DNA of 40,450 bases from Chloroflexota bacterium (GTDB lineage Bacteria > Chloroflexota > Dehalococcoidia > Lucifugimonadales > Lucifugimonadaceae): NCBI GenBank assembly GCA_002699165.1, contig PABO01000021.1, forward strand, positions 2,882 through 43,331, in the 5' to 3' direction. The notes beneath the pieces are model-generated. The model saw nothing but the letters and a program-made list of their open reading frames with translations. It did not search any database and was not told the origin of the DNA. The translations under genes were made by a program, and so were the position numbers. Position 1 is the first letter of the stretch. The number at the start of each line of letters is the position of its first letter. Shown piece by piece: positions 16,141 through 23,533 of the stretch.

Positions 16141-16425
16141 TTACGCTCCCTCATAAAGAGTTATAGAGTCACCAAGCTTTAGAGTTATCACTGCTTTTTT
16201 CCAAGCAGGAGTTAAAACTCTATTTCTTCCATAAGTCTTATTCTTTCCTTTAACTTTCATTACATTGACATTTTCGACCGTTACATCAAATACTTCTTCA
16301 ATAGCACTTTTTATTTGAAATTTATTTGATTTTTTATGAACCTTAAAAACATATTTGTTACTCTCTTGAAGCAAAGAGCTTTTTTCAGTTATTATTGGAG
16401 ATATTAGAATTTCTTCGTTATGCAT
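16141..16425 (-). CDS. rplW: 50S ribosomal protein L23
   Basis: L23 sits at the tunnel exit and docks trigger factor and SRP. The 94 residues match the family: ILISPIITEKSSLLQESNKY, VFKVHKKSNKFQIKSAIEEV, FDVTVENVNVMKVKGKNKTY and a terminal KKAVITLKLGDSITLYEGA. It overlaps the end of rplD by eight bases, so translation is probably coupled to it. Confidence 0.97.
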   Translation of the reverse strand: MHNEEILISPIITEKSSLLQESNKYVFKVHKKSNKFQIKSAIEEVFDVTVENVNVMKVKGKNKTYGRNRVLTPAWKKAVITLKLGDSITLYEGA

Positions 16426-17182
16426 CTTTTTTTACAGTCTTTCGAGTTGTTTTAGCAGGCGCTTTCTTTGCAGGCGCTTTCTTAGCAGGAGCTTTCTTAG
16501 CAGGAGCTTTCTTTGCAGGAGATTTCTTAGCAGGAGCTTTCTTTGTTTTAAAATCTGGATCTCCCCACAAAGATTGGATTTTCTCAACAGCATCTAATTC
16601 AAAAAGGATATTTTTGGGCCTAATGAGCTGATATACATTTAATAAGCCAGCTTCAATTACTTCTACATTTTCAATGTTTTCACAAGATTTCTTAAGAACT
16701 CTATTATTCTCATTTGTGACAAAAAGAATAGTTCCTTTCAAATCAAGTGATTTCAAACATTCAATAACATTTTTTGTAGAAGGGCTTTCTGAAACAGGAG
16801 ATTTTTCAATTATGTTGATTTCTGAATCTTTCAACTTAGCCGAGAGTGCAATTTTTAGTGCCTTGGCTTTCATTTTCTTATTTAATGACTTTCGAATATT
16901 TTTTGGATGAGGCCCGTGAGCAACTCCTCCACCAACCATAATTGGAGATCTTTTAGAACCTACTCTAGCTCTACCACTTCCTTTTTGAGGTCTTAATTTT
17001 TGACCTGCATAGTTTACATTAGCCCTAGTCTTTGTACCTTTGGTCCATTGTCTTTGATTTGCTAAATATACATGAATTGATTGATGTAATAAATCAGAAT
17101 TTAAATCTTGTGCCCAAATACTTGGGTCTAAATCCAAAGACTTTAATTTTTTCCCTAAATTATTTTTTACTTCTATTTCCAA
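16418..17182 (-). CDS. rplD: 50S ribosomal protein L4 with Lys/Ala/Pro repeat tail
   Basis: L4 binds 23S rRNA domain I, and in E. coli it also represses the S10 operon. The core of about 205 residues is normal: the extended loop KGTKTRANVNYAGQKLRPQK, GSGRARVGSKRSPIMVGGGV and AHGPHPKNIRKSLNKKMKAK, then a Rossmann-like C-terminal half. At 254 residues it is about 50 longer than E. coli L4. The surplus is a strongly basic tail of KKAPA pentapeptides resembling histone H1 tails, encoded by six 15-base tandem repeats. The tail's function is unknown. Confidence 0.96.
   Translation of the reverse strand: MEIEVKNNLGKKLKSLDLDPSIWAQDLNSDLLHQSIHVYLANQRQWTKGTKTRANVNYAGQKLRPQKGSGRARVGSKRSPIMVGGGVAHGPHPKNIRKSLNKKMKAKALKIALSAKLKDSEINIIEKSPVSESPSTKNVIECLKSLDLKGTILFVTNENNRVLKKSCENIENVEVIEAGLLNVYQLIRPKNILFELDAVEKIQSLWGDPDFKTKKAPAKKSPAKKAPAKKAPAKKAPAKKAPAKTTRKTVKKDA
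16455..16544 (-). repeat. Six 15-base tandem repeats at the 3' end of rplD
   Basis: Six consecutive 15-base units run from 16455 to 16544. On the plus strand each is close to GCAGGAGCTTTCTTT, with a few changes (C for A in the first two, an A for C in the fifth, and variation in the final base). They are in frame and encode KKAPA/KKSPA pentapeptides. There are no spacers, so this is a coding minisatellite and not a CRISPR array. Its unit is more G+C-rich than its surroundings. Confidence 0.93.
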
Positions 17183-17196
17183 AATCTACCTATTTT

Positions 17197-17817
17197 CTAT
17201 TTCTGAATCTCGATCCTTAATGTTGAACCATTTGGTCCAGGAACTGATCCGTTTATAACTAATATATTGTTATCATTATCTATTTTAGCAACAGACAAAC
17301 CTTTCACAGTCGCTTTTTCATTTCCATATCGTCCTGGCATTCTAGTTCCAGGCCAAACTCTACCCGGAGATGAACCAGCACCAATAGAACCTACAGCTCT
17401 ATGCCTATCAGATTGCCCATGAGTTTTAGGCCCACCTTTAAATCCATACCTTCTAACTCCACCAGAGAAACCTCTTCCTTTAGTTGTCCCAGTAACTTTA
17501 ATTTTTGTATCTTCCTCAAAAATTTCAGTAGTAATCTCTTGACCTACTTCTATCTGATCAAAATCTTCAGCAGCAAATTCTTGCAATATTGAGAATTGAC
17601 CCCCAGATCTTTTTTGATGACCTTTTTGAGGAGAATTTATTCTCTTACTTTCAGAAAATCCAACCTGAACAGAATCATATCCATCCTTAGATTCAGTTTT
17701 GACTTGTGTTACAGTACATGGTCCTGCCTGAACTAGTGTAACAGGTAAAGCATTCCCGCTGTCATCATATATCAATGACATTCCTAGTTTTTTACCAATT
17801 ATTCCATTTATTTTCAT
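17197..17817 (-). CDS. rplC: 50S ribosomal protein L3
   Basis: L3 is an assembly initiator whose loop approaches the peptidyl transferase centre. The 206 residues start NGIIGKKLGMSLIYDDSGNA and carry VTLVQAGPCTVTQVKTESKD, TGTTKGRGFSGGVRRYGFKG, GPKTHGQSDRHRAVGSIGAG, PGRVWPGTRMPGRYGNEKAT and a late VINGSVPGPNGSTLRI, all family signatures. It lies 18 bases after rpsJ. Confidence 0.98.
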   Translation of the reverse strand: MKINGIIGKKLGMSLIYDDSGNALPVTLVQAGPCTVTQVKTESKDGYDSVQVGFSESKRINSPQKGHQKRSGGQFSILQEFAAEDFDQIEVGQEITTEIFEEDTKIKVTGTTKGRGFSGGVRRYGFKGGPKTHGQSDRHRAVGSIGAGSSPGRVWPGTRMPGRYGNEKATVKGLSVAKIDNDNNILVINGSVPGPNGSTLRIEIQK

Positions 17818-17835
17818 TTATTTACTCTTAAGTTT

Positions 17836-18147
17836 TTATAGTTTTATAGCTATATCAACACCTGACGGGACACTTAAGCTTGTCAGAGAATCAATAGTTT
17901 TTGAAGAAGGTTCTAATATATCAATTAATCTTTTATGCGTTCTTAATTCAAAATACTCTCTAGAATCTTTATTTACATGAGGCGATCTAATTACAGTGAA
18001 CATTCTCTTAGTAGTTGGCATGGGAACTGGACCTGCAACTCTAGCCCCTGTTCTTTCTGCAGTTTCTAAAATTTGCTGAGCAGAAACATCAAGAACTCTG
18101 TGATCAAAGGCTTTAAGTATTATTCTCATTTTTTGGGTGGGTGGCAT
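17836..18147 (-). CDS. rpsJ: 30S ribosomal protein S10 / NusE
   Basis: S10 acts both in the 30S head and as NusE in transcription antitermination. The 103 residues contain [40 protein letters not shown] and [20 protein letters not shown]. The first ATG overlaps the fusA stop (TAATG), giving a six-residue leader MPPTQK; a start at the second methionine (18129) would also give a normal protein. Normally tuf stands between fusA and rpsJ, and here it does not. Confidence 0.97.
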   Translation of the reverse strand: MPPTQKMRIILKAFDHRVLDVSAQQILETAERTGARVAGPVPMPTTKRMFTVIRSPHVNKDSREYFELRTHKRLIDILEPSSKTIDSLTSLSVPSGVDIAIKL

Positions 18148-20228
18148 TAGCTTTCCTTTCCTTTACTTCCTGAAATTTCAGTTGCTATGTGGGCAGGTAC
18201 TTTTGCATAATGATCTAATTCCATTGAGAAACTAGCTCTACCCGTTGTTAAAGATCTCAAAGTTGTTGCATACTGAAAAGTTTCACCTAATGGAACATAA
18301 GCTGTAACATTTTGAGAATTAGATTGCTGTTCCATGCTAAGGATTTGTGCTCTCCTAGAGTTCAAATCTCCCAAACAATCTCCTAAAAATTCTTCAGGCG
18401 TAACTATATCAATTTTCATTATTGGTTCTAATAGAGATGGTGAACCGCTAGTCATTGCTGCCTTAAATGCCATTGAACCTGCAATTTTAAAGGCCATTTC
18501 AGAAGAGTCAACATCATGATGAGAACCATCTGTTAAAACTGCCTTGACATCTACTACAGGATATCCTGCAATAACTCCACTTGTAGCCGCCTCTCTAAAA
18601 CCTGATTCAATGGGTTTATAAAACTCAGTTGGCAAAGTAGCTCCAGTAATTTCTGATTCAAACTGAATGCCAGAACCTGGCTCCAAAGGCTCTACTCTCA
18701 GGGTACAATCTCCATATTGACCTTTACCTCCTGATTGCCTTATAAACTTTCCTTGTTTCTCGGAAGATTTTGTAATTGTTTCTCTGTAAGCAACCTTAGG
18801 CGCTCCTTGAATTGCGTCAACGTCAAATTCTCTTCTGAGTCTTTCAACAATTACATCAAGATGCAATTCACCCATTCCTGCTAATACAGTTTGCCCAGAT
18901 TCTTCATCAGTCCAAGTTTGTAAAGTAGGATCTTCCCCAGCCAATCTAGCTAAAGATTCGCCCATTTTATCTTGATCTGATCTTGTTTTAGGCTCAACTG
19001 CTACTGAAAGCACAGGATCAGGGAAATCAATAGATTCTAGCAGCAATGGATTTGATTGATCACATAATGTATGCCCTGTGATTGCATCTTTCAATCCAAT
19101 TGCAGCAACTATTTCTCCTGCTTTGGCTTGCTTAATTTCTTCTCTGGAATCAGCATGCATTTTCATTAATCTACCTGCTCTTTCTCTTGATCGAGTAGAG
19201 GCATTATATACATTTGCACCAGATTCTAATATTCCTGAATATATTCTTAGGTATACTAATCTTCCAACATGTTGATCAGTTACAACTTTGAAAACTAAGG
19301 CACTTAAGGGCTCCGAAGAATCAGGTTTTCTTTCTATATCTACTGAATCATCTGAAACATCGGTTCCTTTTATTGAAGGAACATCTATTGGAGATGGTAG
19401 ATAATCAATGACTGCATCTAACAGAGGATGAACTCCCCTGTGCCTAAGCGCCGAGCCACATAAAACAGGAAAAATCTCTAGATTAAGCACAGCTTTTCTA
19501 AGAGCTTTCTTTAGCTCCTCAACTGTTAATTCCTGATCGTCAAAAAACTTATCCATTAAATCTTCGTCTGTTTCAGCAATTTTTTCAATTAATTCATTTC
19601 TGTATTTCTCAACATCTTCTTTAAATTCATCGGGGATGTCAGTTTCCTTATGCTGTACTGCATCTTCTGTTTCATATATAAATGCTTTTCTTTCAATTAG
19701 ATCTATCATTCCAGTAAATGAGGATTCTGCCCCTATAGGAATTTGAAGAGGGACAGCATTAGCCCCAAGTCTATCATGGACGGTTTGTACAGCATTATAA
19801 TAATCGGCACCCAAACGATCCATCTTATTAACAAATATCATTCTAGGTACTTTATAATCGTTTGCTTGTCTCCAAACAGTTTCGGATTGAGGCTGAACAC
19901 CTGAGACTGATTCTAATACTACTACACCTCCATCTAAAACCCTCAAAGATCTTTGAACTTCAGCGGTAAAATCAACGTGCCCTGGAGTATCAATAATATT
20001 TACTTGATGATTTTTCCATGAGGCATTTGTAGCTGCAGAACCTATAGTTATACCTCTTTCTCTTTCGAGTGACATAAAGTCCATAACAGTTGTACCATCA
20101 TCAATATCACCGATCTTATATGTTTCTCCAGTGAAGTACAAAACTCTTTCAGTTACAGTTGTTTTACCAGCATCAATATGTGCTATAAACCCTATATTTC
20201 TAGTTTTTGATAAATCTTGCTCTGCCAT
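18147..20228 (-). CDS. fusA: Elongation factor G
   Basis: EF-G is the GTPase that drives translocation and helps recycle ribosomes. The 693 residues hold the G motifs AHIDAGKTT (G1), RGITI (G3 approach), DTPGHVDF and NKMD, then domains II to V through to [20 protein letters not shown]. The switch region ([20 protein letters not shown]) and [20 protein letters not shown] differ from the E. coli wording. They look more like the EF-G versions I recall from Chloroflexota and the spirochaete/planctomycete/delta type. It overlaps rpsJ by one base and lies 15 bases after rpsG. Confidence 0.97.
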   Translation of the reverse strand: MAEQDLSKTRNIGFIAHIDAGKTTVTERVLYFTGETYKIGDIDDGTTVMDFMSLERERGITIGSAATNASWKNHQVNIIDTPGHVDFTAEVQRSLRVLDGGVVVLESVSGVQPQSETVWRQANDYKVPRMIFVNKMDRLGADYYNAVQTVHDRLGANAVPLQIPIGAESSFTGMIDLIERKAFIYETEDAVQHKETDIPDEFKEDVEKYRNELIEKIAETDEDLMDKFFDDQELTVEELKKALRKAVLNLEIFPVLCGSALRHRGVHPLLDAVIDYLPSPIDVPSIKGTDVSDDSVDIERKPDSSEPLSALVFKVVTDQHVGRLVYLRIYSGILESGANVYNASTRSRERAGRLMKMHADSREEIKQAKAGEIVAAIGLKDAITGHTLCDQSNPLLLESIDFPDPVLSVAVEPKTRSDQDKMGESLARLAGEDPTLQTWTDEESGQTVLAGMGELHLDVIVERLRREFDVDAIQGAPKVAYRETITKSSEKQGKFIRQSGGKGQYGDCTLRVEPLEPGSGIQFESEITGATLPTEFYKPIESGFREAATSGVIAGYPVVDVKAVLTDGSHHDVDSSEMAFKIAGSMAFKAAMTSGSPSLLEPIMKIDIVTPEEFLGDCLGDLNSRRAQILSMEQQSNSQNVTAYVPLGETFQYATTLRSLTTGRASFSMELDHYAKVPAHIATEISGSKGKES

Positions 20229-20243
20229 AATTTTCTTTCTTTA

Positions 20244-20714
20244 TTACCATCTGTAATGAGCAAAAGCTCTATTTGCTTCTGCCATTCTATGTGAATCTTC
20301 TTTTTTCTTTATTGCATTACCAGTATTATTAACTGCATTCATAAATTCTGTGTAGAGTGAGTCTTCGATTGATTGACCTTTATTAGACCTAGCAGCTTCA
20401 ACTACCCATCTATGGGCTAGTGCGACTCTTCTCTTTGGTCTTATTTCTACAGGTACTTGATAGGTAGCTCCCCCAACTCTTCTGGGCTTAACCTCAAGTG
20501 TGGGCATAGTATTTTTCATTGCCTCATCAAATAATTCTATTCCAGGCCGTTTGATCTCTTTTTCTAATTTATCAATTGCAGAATAAACTGCTTTTCGAGC
20601 TACTGACTTCTTGCCACCAATCATTAATCGATTTATGAACTTGGATAAATCTGTACTTCCATACTTCGGGTCTGGATTAATTCTTCTTACTATTGATTTT
20701 CTTCTTCGTGACAT
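20244..20714 (-). CDS. rpsG: 30S ribosomal protein S7
   Basis: S7 nucleates the 30S head and touches the E-site tRNA; in E. coli it autoregulates the str operon. The 156 residues show MSRRRKSIVRRINPDPKYGS, KFINRLMIGGKKSVARKAVY, EVKPRRVGGATYQVPVEIRP, ALAHRWVVEAARSNKGQSIE and the final KKEDSHRMAEANRAFAHYRW. It follows rpsL by 19 bases. Confidence 0.98.
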   Translation of the reverse strand: MSRRRKSIVRRINPDPKYGSTDLSKFINRLMIGGKKSVARKAVYSAIDKLEKEIKRPGIELFDEAMKNTMPTLEVKPRRVGGATYQVPVEIRPKRRVALAHRWVVEAARSNKGQSIEDSLYTEFMNAVNNTGNAIKKKEDSHRMAEANRAFAHYRW

Positions 20715-20733
20715 GGCTTCCCTTTATAAATAA

Positions 20734-21153
20734 TTAACCTTGATCTCTGATGGTACCGTATTTACTTCTTCCTCTTTTTCTACCTTCAACTCCTGAGGTG
20801 TCAAGGGCCCCTCTTACAATGTGATATCTTACACCAGGGAGGTCTCTTACTCGACCGCCTCTAATTAAAACTACAGAATGCTCTTGTAAATTATGACCTT
20901 CTCCGGGTATATATGCCGTAACTTCCATTCCGTTAGTCAATTTCACCCTAGCAACTTTTCTCAATGCAGAGTTTGGCTTTTTAGGAGTAACAGTTCTAAC
21001 TTGAAGGCAAACACCTCTTTTTTGAGGGCTCCCAAATCTATCATTAGTCATTTTTTTTGTTAAAGAATTAAATCTAAATCTCAAGGCAGGTGCTTTAGCT
21101 TTTTTCCTCCCACTCATTCTAGGTTTCTTTATCAATTGATTGACCGTAGGCAT
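20734..21153 (-). CDS. rpsL: 30S ribosomal protein S12 with internal insertion
   Basis: S12 monitors decoding at the A site and is the classic streptomycin-resistance locus. Core signatures are [80 protein letters not shown] and [20 protein letters not shown]. Both streptomycin-site lysines appear wild type. At 139 residues it is about 15 longer than the standard 124. A block [17 protein letters not shown] sits between KAPA and GSPQKRG, where most homologues read KAPALxGSPQKRG. It is the first gene of the cluster, with AAAGGA seven bases before the ATG. Confidence 0.97.
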   Translation of the reverse strand: MPTVNQLIKKPRMSGRKKAKAPALRFRFNSLTKKMTNDRFGSPQKRGVCLQVRTVTPKKPNSALRKVARVKLTNGMEVTAYIPGEGHNLQEHSVVLIRGGRVRDLPGVRYHIVRGALDTSGVEGRKRGRSKYGTIRDQG

Positions 21154-21372
21154 ATACTTTCCTTTATTTATAGCTTTATAGTGTTTATTCTTTTAAAATG
21201 GATTAATAAATTAAAAGGTTATTGATACCACAAACTACTAGTATACGAATTTTCTACCTTAAACGTCAACGAAAAAAGGTTAAATTTGTAAGTAATTTTT
21301 GCAAATAGTATTTTTCTCTTCCTGATTTTCGTTATAAAATTAGCCTTATTAGAAATTTTAAATACTTAAATT
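21154..21372. other. Divergent intergenic region rpsL / regulator
   Basis: This is the largest gap in the window (219 bases) and is strongly A/T-rich. It holds the rpsL promoter facing left. Facing right, toward the regulator at 21373, there is only a weak candidate: a TATAAA at 21333-21338 without a clear -35 box, and no Shine-Dalgarno before the ATG. I find no tRNA, small ORF or repeat here. Confidence 0.7.
21240..21269 (-). promoter_or_regulatory. Sigma-70-type promoter for the ribosomal cluster
   Basis: On the minus strand TTGACG (21269-21264) and TATACT (21245-21240) are separated by 18 bases, close to the housekeeping consensus. Transcription would start near 21233 and leave a leader of about 80 bases before rpsL. 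It is the only strong promoter I can find upstream of rpsL and so probably drives the str-S10-spc-alpha run. I see no convincing attenuator hairpin in the leader. Confidence 0.75.
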
Positions 21373-22149
21373 ATGTACAAAATTATAAATTTATTTGGTT
21401 TTAACCTAAGGTCTGAAGATTACATTATAAAGATTATAAGAGAATCTTTTAAATCTGCTGATATATTTTGCATCGAGGATTTTGAAATAGATGATAATCA
21501 GGAAAAGATATTATTAAAAGTCAAAAACAATAATCACCCACTAATAGATAAGGAAAATAATTCTATAGAATTTATCAATTTAGGTTCCAATCAAAATCAG
21601 GATAGCTTGAGCATAATAAATCTTCCATCATCTTTTTCTGAAAATTATTCTCAACTAATTGATCAAGATTTCCCTAAGATTTTTAATTTTGAGGATCATA
21701 AAATTTTTGAAACATATTTTTTCAACAAAAAAGATCTTTCAAATCAGATAGTAACTATGCCTATTTCTGAAAAAGACTTAGTAACAAAAATACAAATATG
21801 TTTCTATCAATCAAATATACTTAGTGAAAACATTAAAGAAGAAAAAATAATAAGCCAAGGCATGTTACAAATTGACACAGAAAAATATCTAGTAACTCTT
21901 GAAGGGAAAAAGATAGATCTTACTTTTAAAGAACTAGAATTACTCAAGGTTTTATCTTCTAATCCAGGAAGAGTTTTTTCAAGAGAAAATCTATTAAAAA
22001 ATATCTGGGATTATGACTATTATGGAGGAACAAGAACAGTAGATGTTCATGTAAGAAGACTTAGAAGAAAAATTGAAGATCATAAGTACCATTTTATAGA
22101 AACAATATGGAATGTTGGATATAAATTTAATGAGATAGAAATAGGATAA
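21373..22149 (+). CDS. GlnR-like OmpR-family orphan regulator
   Basis: A 258-residue DNA-binding regulator. Residues about 163-254 are an OmpR/PhoB winged helix-turn-helix: LTFKELELLKVLSSNPGRVF, SRENLLKNIW, then the recognition helix and wing GGTRTVDVHVRRLRRKIED and ETIWNVGYKF. The YYGGTRTVDVHVRRLR wording is what I recall from GlnR nitrogen regulators of Actinobacteria and relatives. The N-terminal 150 residues resemble a receiver only vaguely: no acidic pocket is evident, and the invariant Lys-Pro near the end appears as T-M-P (residues 128-130). No histidine kinase is adjacent. Only four bases separate it from glnA, so I infer a nitrogen-assimilation regulator working without phosphorylation. 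The weakest point is the exact ligand or signal. Confidence 0.8.
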   Translation: MYKIINLFGFNLRSEDYIIKIIRESFKSADIFCIEDFEIDDNQEKILLKVKNNNHPLIDKENNSIEFINLGSNQNQDSLSIINLPSSFSENYSQLIDQDFPKIFNFEDHKIFETYFFNKKDLSNQIVTMPISEKDLVTKIQICFYQSNILSENIKEEKIISQGMLQIDTEKYLVTLEGKKIDLTFKELELLKVLSSNPGRVFSRENLLKNIWDYDYYGGTRTVDVHVRRLRRKIEDHKYHFIETIWNVGYKFNEIEIG

Positions 22150-22153
22150 TTTT

Positions 22154-23443
22154 ATGAATAATAATTCAGATACTAAAGAATATATATTACGTCAAGCAAG
22201 TGAGCATGATGTTAAATTTATAAGGTTATGGTTTTGTGATATTTTGGGAAGATTAAAAGGATTTGCTATTAATGTTGAAGATCTTGAAGATTGTATTGAT
22301 AAAGGTGTTATTTTTGACGGAGGAGCGATAGAAGGGCTCGCAAGACAAGGGGAATCAGATACAATTGCAACTCCAGACTTAAATACTTGGCAAATTTTAC
22401 CCTGGCGACCAGATGAAAATTCTGTTGCTAGACTTTTTTGTAACTTAAATTCATTTAGTAATCAAGAAAAAGTTATTGATAGTAGAAATGTTCTACAGAA
22501 GAATTTAATGAAGGCAAACAAAAATGATTATAAATTTTATTTGTCTCCAGAAATAGAATTTTATTACTTAGATAGTGAGAAAAAAATTGTCGATGAAGAT
22601 GATGCAGGATATTTTGATCAGAGATCTGTTGTAAATAGAGGGTCAAATTTTAGAAGAGAATGTGTTTTGAGTTTAGAAGAAATGGGAATCCCAGTAAGAT
22701 CTTCCCATCACGAAGTTTCTATGAATCAACATGAAATTGGGCTAAGACATACAGATGCGCTGACTATGGCAGATTCAATTATTACTACCAGATTAGTAGT
22801 AAAGCAAACTGCATTAAACCATCAAGGTTTTGCAACATTTATGCCAAGGCCTTTTGGAAATCTAAATGGAAATGGATTACATTTATACTTATCTCTTTAT
22901 CAGGGAGACGAAAATGTTTTTTATTCAGAAAATACAAAAAATAATTTATCTAATTTAGGTGAAAATTTTATGGCAGGAATTTTAGAATACTCTGCAGAAA
23001 TGAGTATTTTGACAAATCAATGGATAAATTCATATAAAAGATTGCTTCCTAATCTTGAGGCGCCTGTTGCAGGTAAAGACTTATCAAATAATATTTCAGA
23101 CATAATACGAATCCCTAACATACTTAAGGGAGACAATAATAATGCAAGAATTGAGTTCAGATTACCTGATTCAGCCTGTAACCCATACTTAACTTTTTCA
23201 GCTATACTTCACGCTGGTTTAGAAGGAATAAAAAATGACATCAAAATAGAAAAAAAATGGAAATCGAATATTCCTTCTAGTCTATATGAGGCAATTAAAG
23301 TTTCTGAAAATAGCAATTTTTTAAAGGACGCAATAGGTAATGAAGCCTATAATAGTATCTTAGAGAATAAAGAAAAAGAGTGGATTGAACATCATTCAGT
23401 AGTCACAGACTATGAAAGAAAATACTATATGAAATTTCTGTAG
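22154..23443 (+). CDS. glnA: Glutamine synthetase, type I-like
   Basis: Glutamine synthetase makes glutamine from glutamate, ammonia and ATP. The 429-residue protein has the GS-I layout. D55 in FDGGAIEG is the subunit-interface residue; metal ligands are E133/E135 (SPEIEFYYL), E187 and E194 (HHEVSMNQHEIG), H243 (GNGLH) and E334; R296 (NSYKRL) and R336 (EFRLPD) are substrate residues. Odd point: the usual NRSAxIRIP reads NISDIIRIP, so the arginine equivalent to E. coli R339 is isoleucine 314, while R319 (R344) remains. The adenylylation NLY motif is absent, so E. coli-style GlnE control is unlikely. An AGGA stretch precedes the ATG. A glutamine-synthetase-like ligase acting on another amine is an alternative, but the gltBD neighbourhood favours nitrogen assimilation. 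Confidence 0.85.
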   Translation: MNNNSDTKEYILRQASEHDVKFIRLWFCDILGRLKGFAINVEDLEDCIDKGVIFDGGAIEGLARQGESDTIATPDLNTWQILPWRPDENSVARLFCNLNSFSNQEKVIDSRNVLQKNLMKANKNDYKFYLSPEIEFYYLDSEKKIVDEDDAGYFDQRSVVNRGSNFRRECVLSLEEMGIPVRSSHHEVSMNQHEIGLRHTDALTMADSIITTRLVVKQTALNHQGFATFMPRPFGNLNGNGLHLYLSLYQGDENVFYSENTKNNLSNLGENFMAGILEYSAEMSILTNQWINSYKRLLPNLEAPVAGKDLSNNISDIIRIPNILKGDNNNARIEFRLPDSACNPYLTFSAILHAGLEGIKNDIKIEKKWKSNIPSSLYEAIKVSENSNFLKDAIGNEAYNSILENKEKEWIEHHSVVTDYERKYYMKFL

Positions 23444-23459
23444 TAATTAAAATTTGTGA

Positions 23460-23509
23460 TTACTAAAATTTAGTAAAACTTAACATCTTTGTAACGGATT
23501 TGAGATAAT
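23460..23509 (+). promoter_or_regulatory. Candidate nitrogen operator and promoter before gltB
   Basis: The 90-base glnA-gltB gap contains three things. A perfect 17-base palindrome, TTACTAAAATTTAGTAA, lies at 23460-23476. Two similar half-sites, TTAAC (23480-23484) and GTAAC (23491-23495), are spaced 11 bases apart, one helical turn, as OmpR-family proteins prefer and similar to the GlnR box gTnAC-n6-GaAAC. A -10-like GATAAT is at 23504-23509. The half-sites cover the -35 position, which fits an activator. The palindrome might instead be a weak terminator, but it has no T-run after it. Confidence 0.4.
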
Positions 23510-23533
23510 CTTTTTACACAATTTTTTTTTAAT

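Noticed and set aside
16455-16544. Regular repeats that could suggest a CRISPR array
   Set aside because: Units are 15 bases, contiguous and without spacers, and they are in frame within rplD, encoding KKAPA pentapeptides.
21273-21311. TTTGTA/TAGTAT pair as a promoter for the regulator at 21373
   Set aside because: The -35 and -10 matches and spacing are poor, and in DNA this A/T-rich such pairs are expected by chance.
23460-23476. Palindrome after glnA as an intrinsic terminator
   Set aside because: It is a 17-base, almost loop-free A/T palindrome with no following T-run; an operator is more likely.
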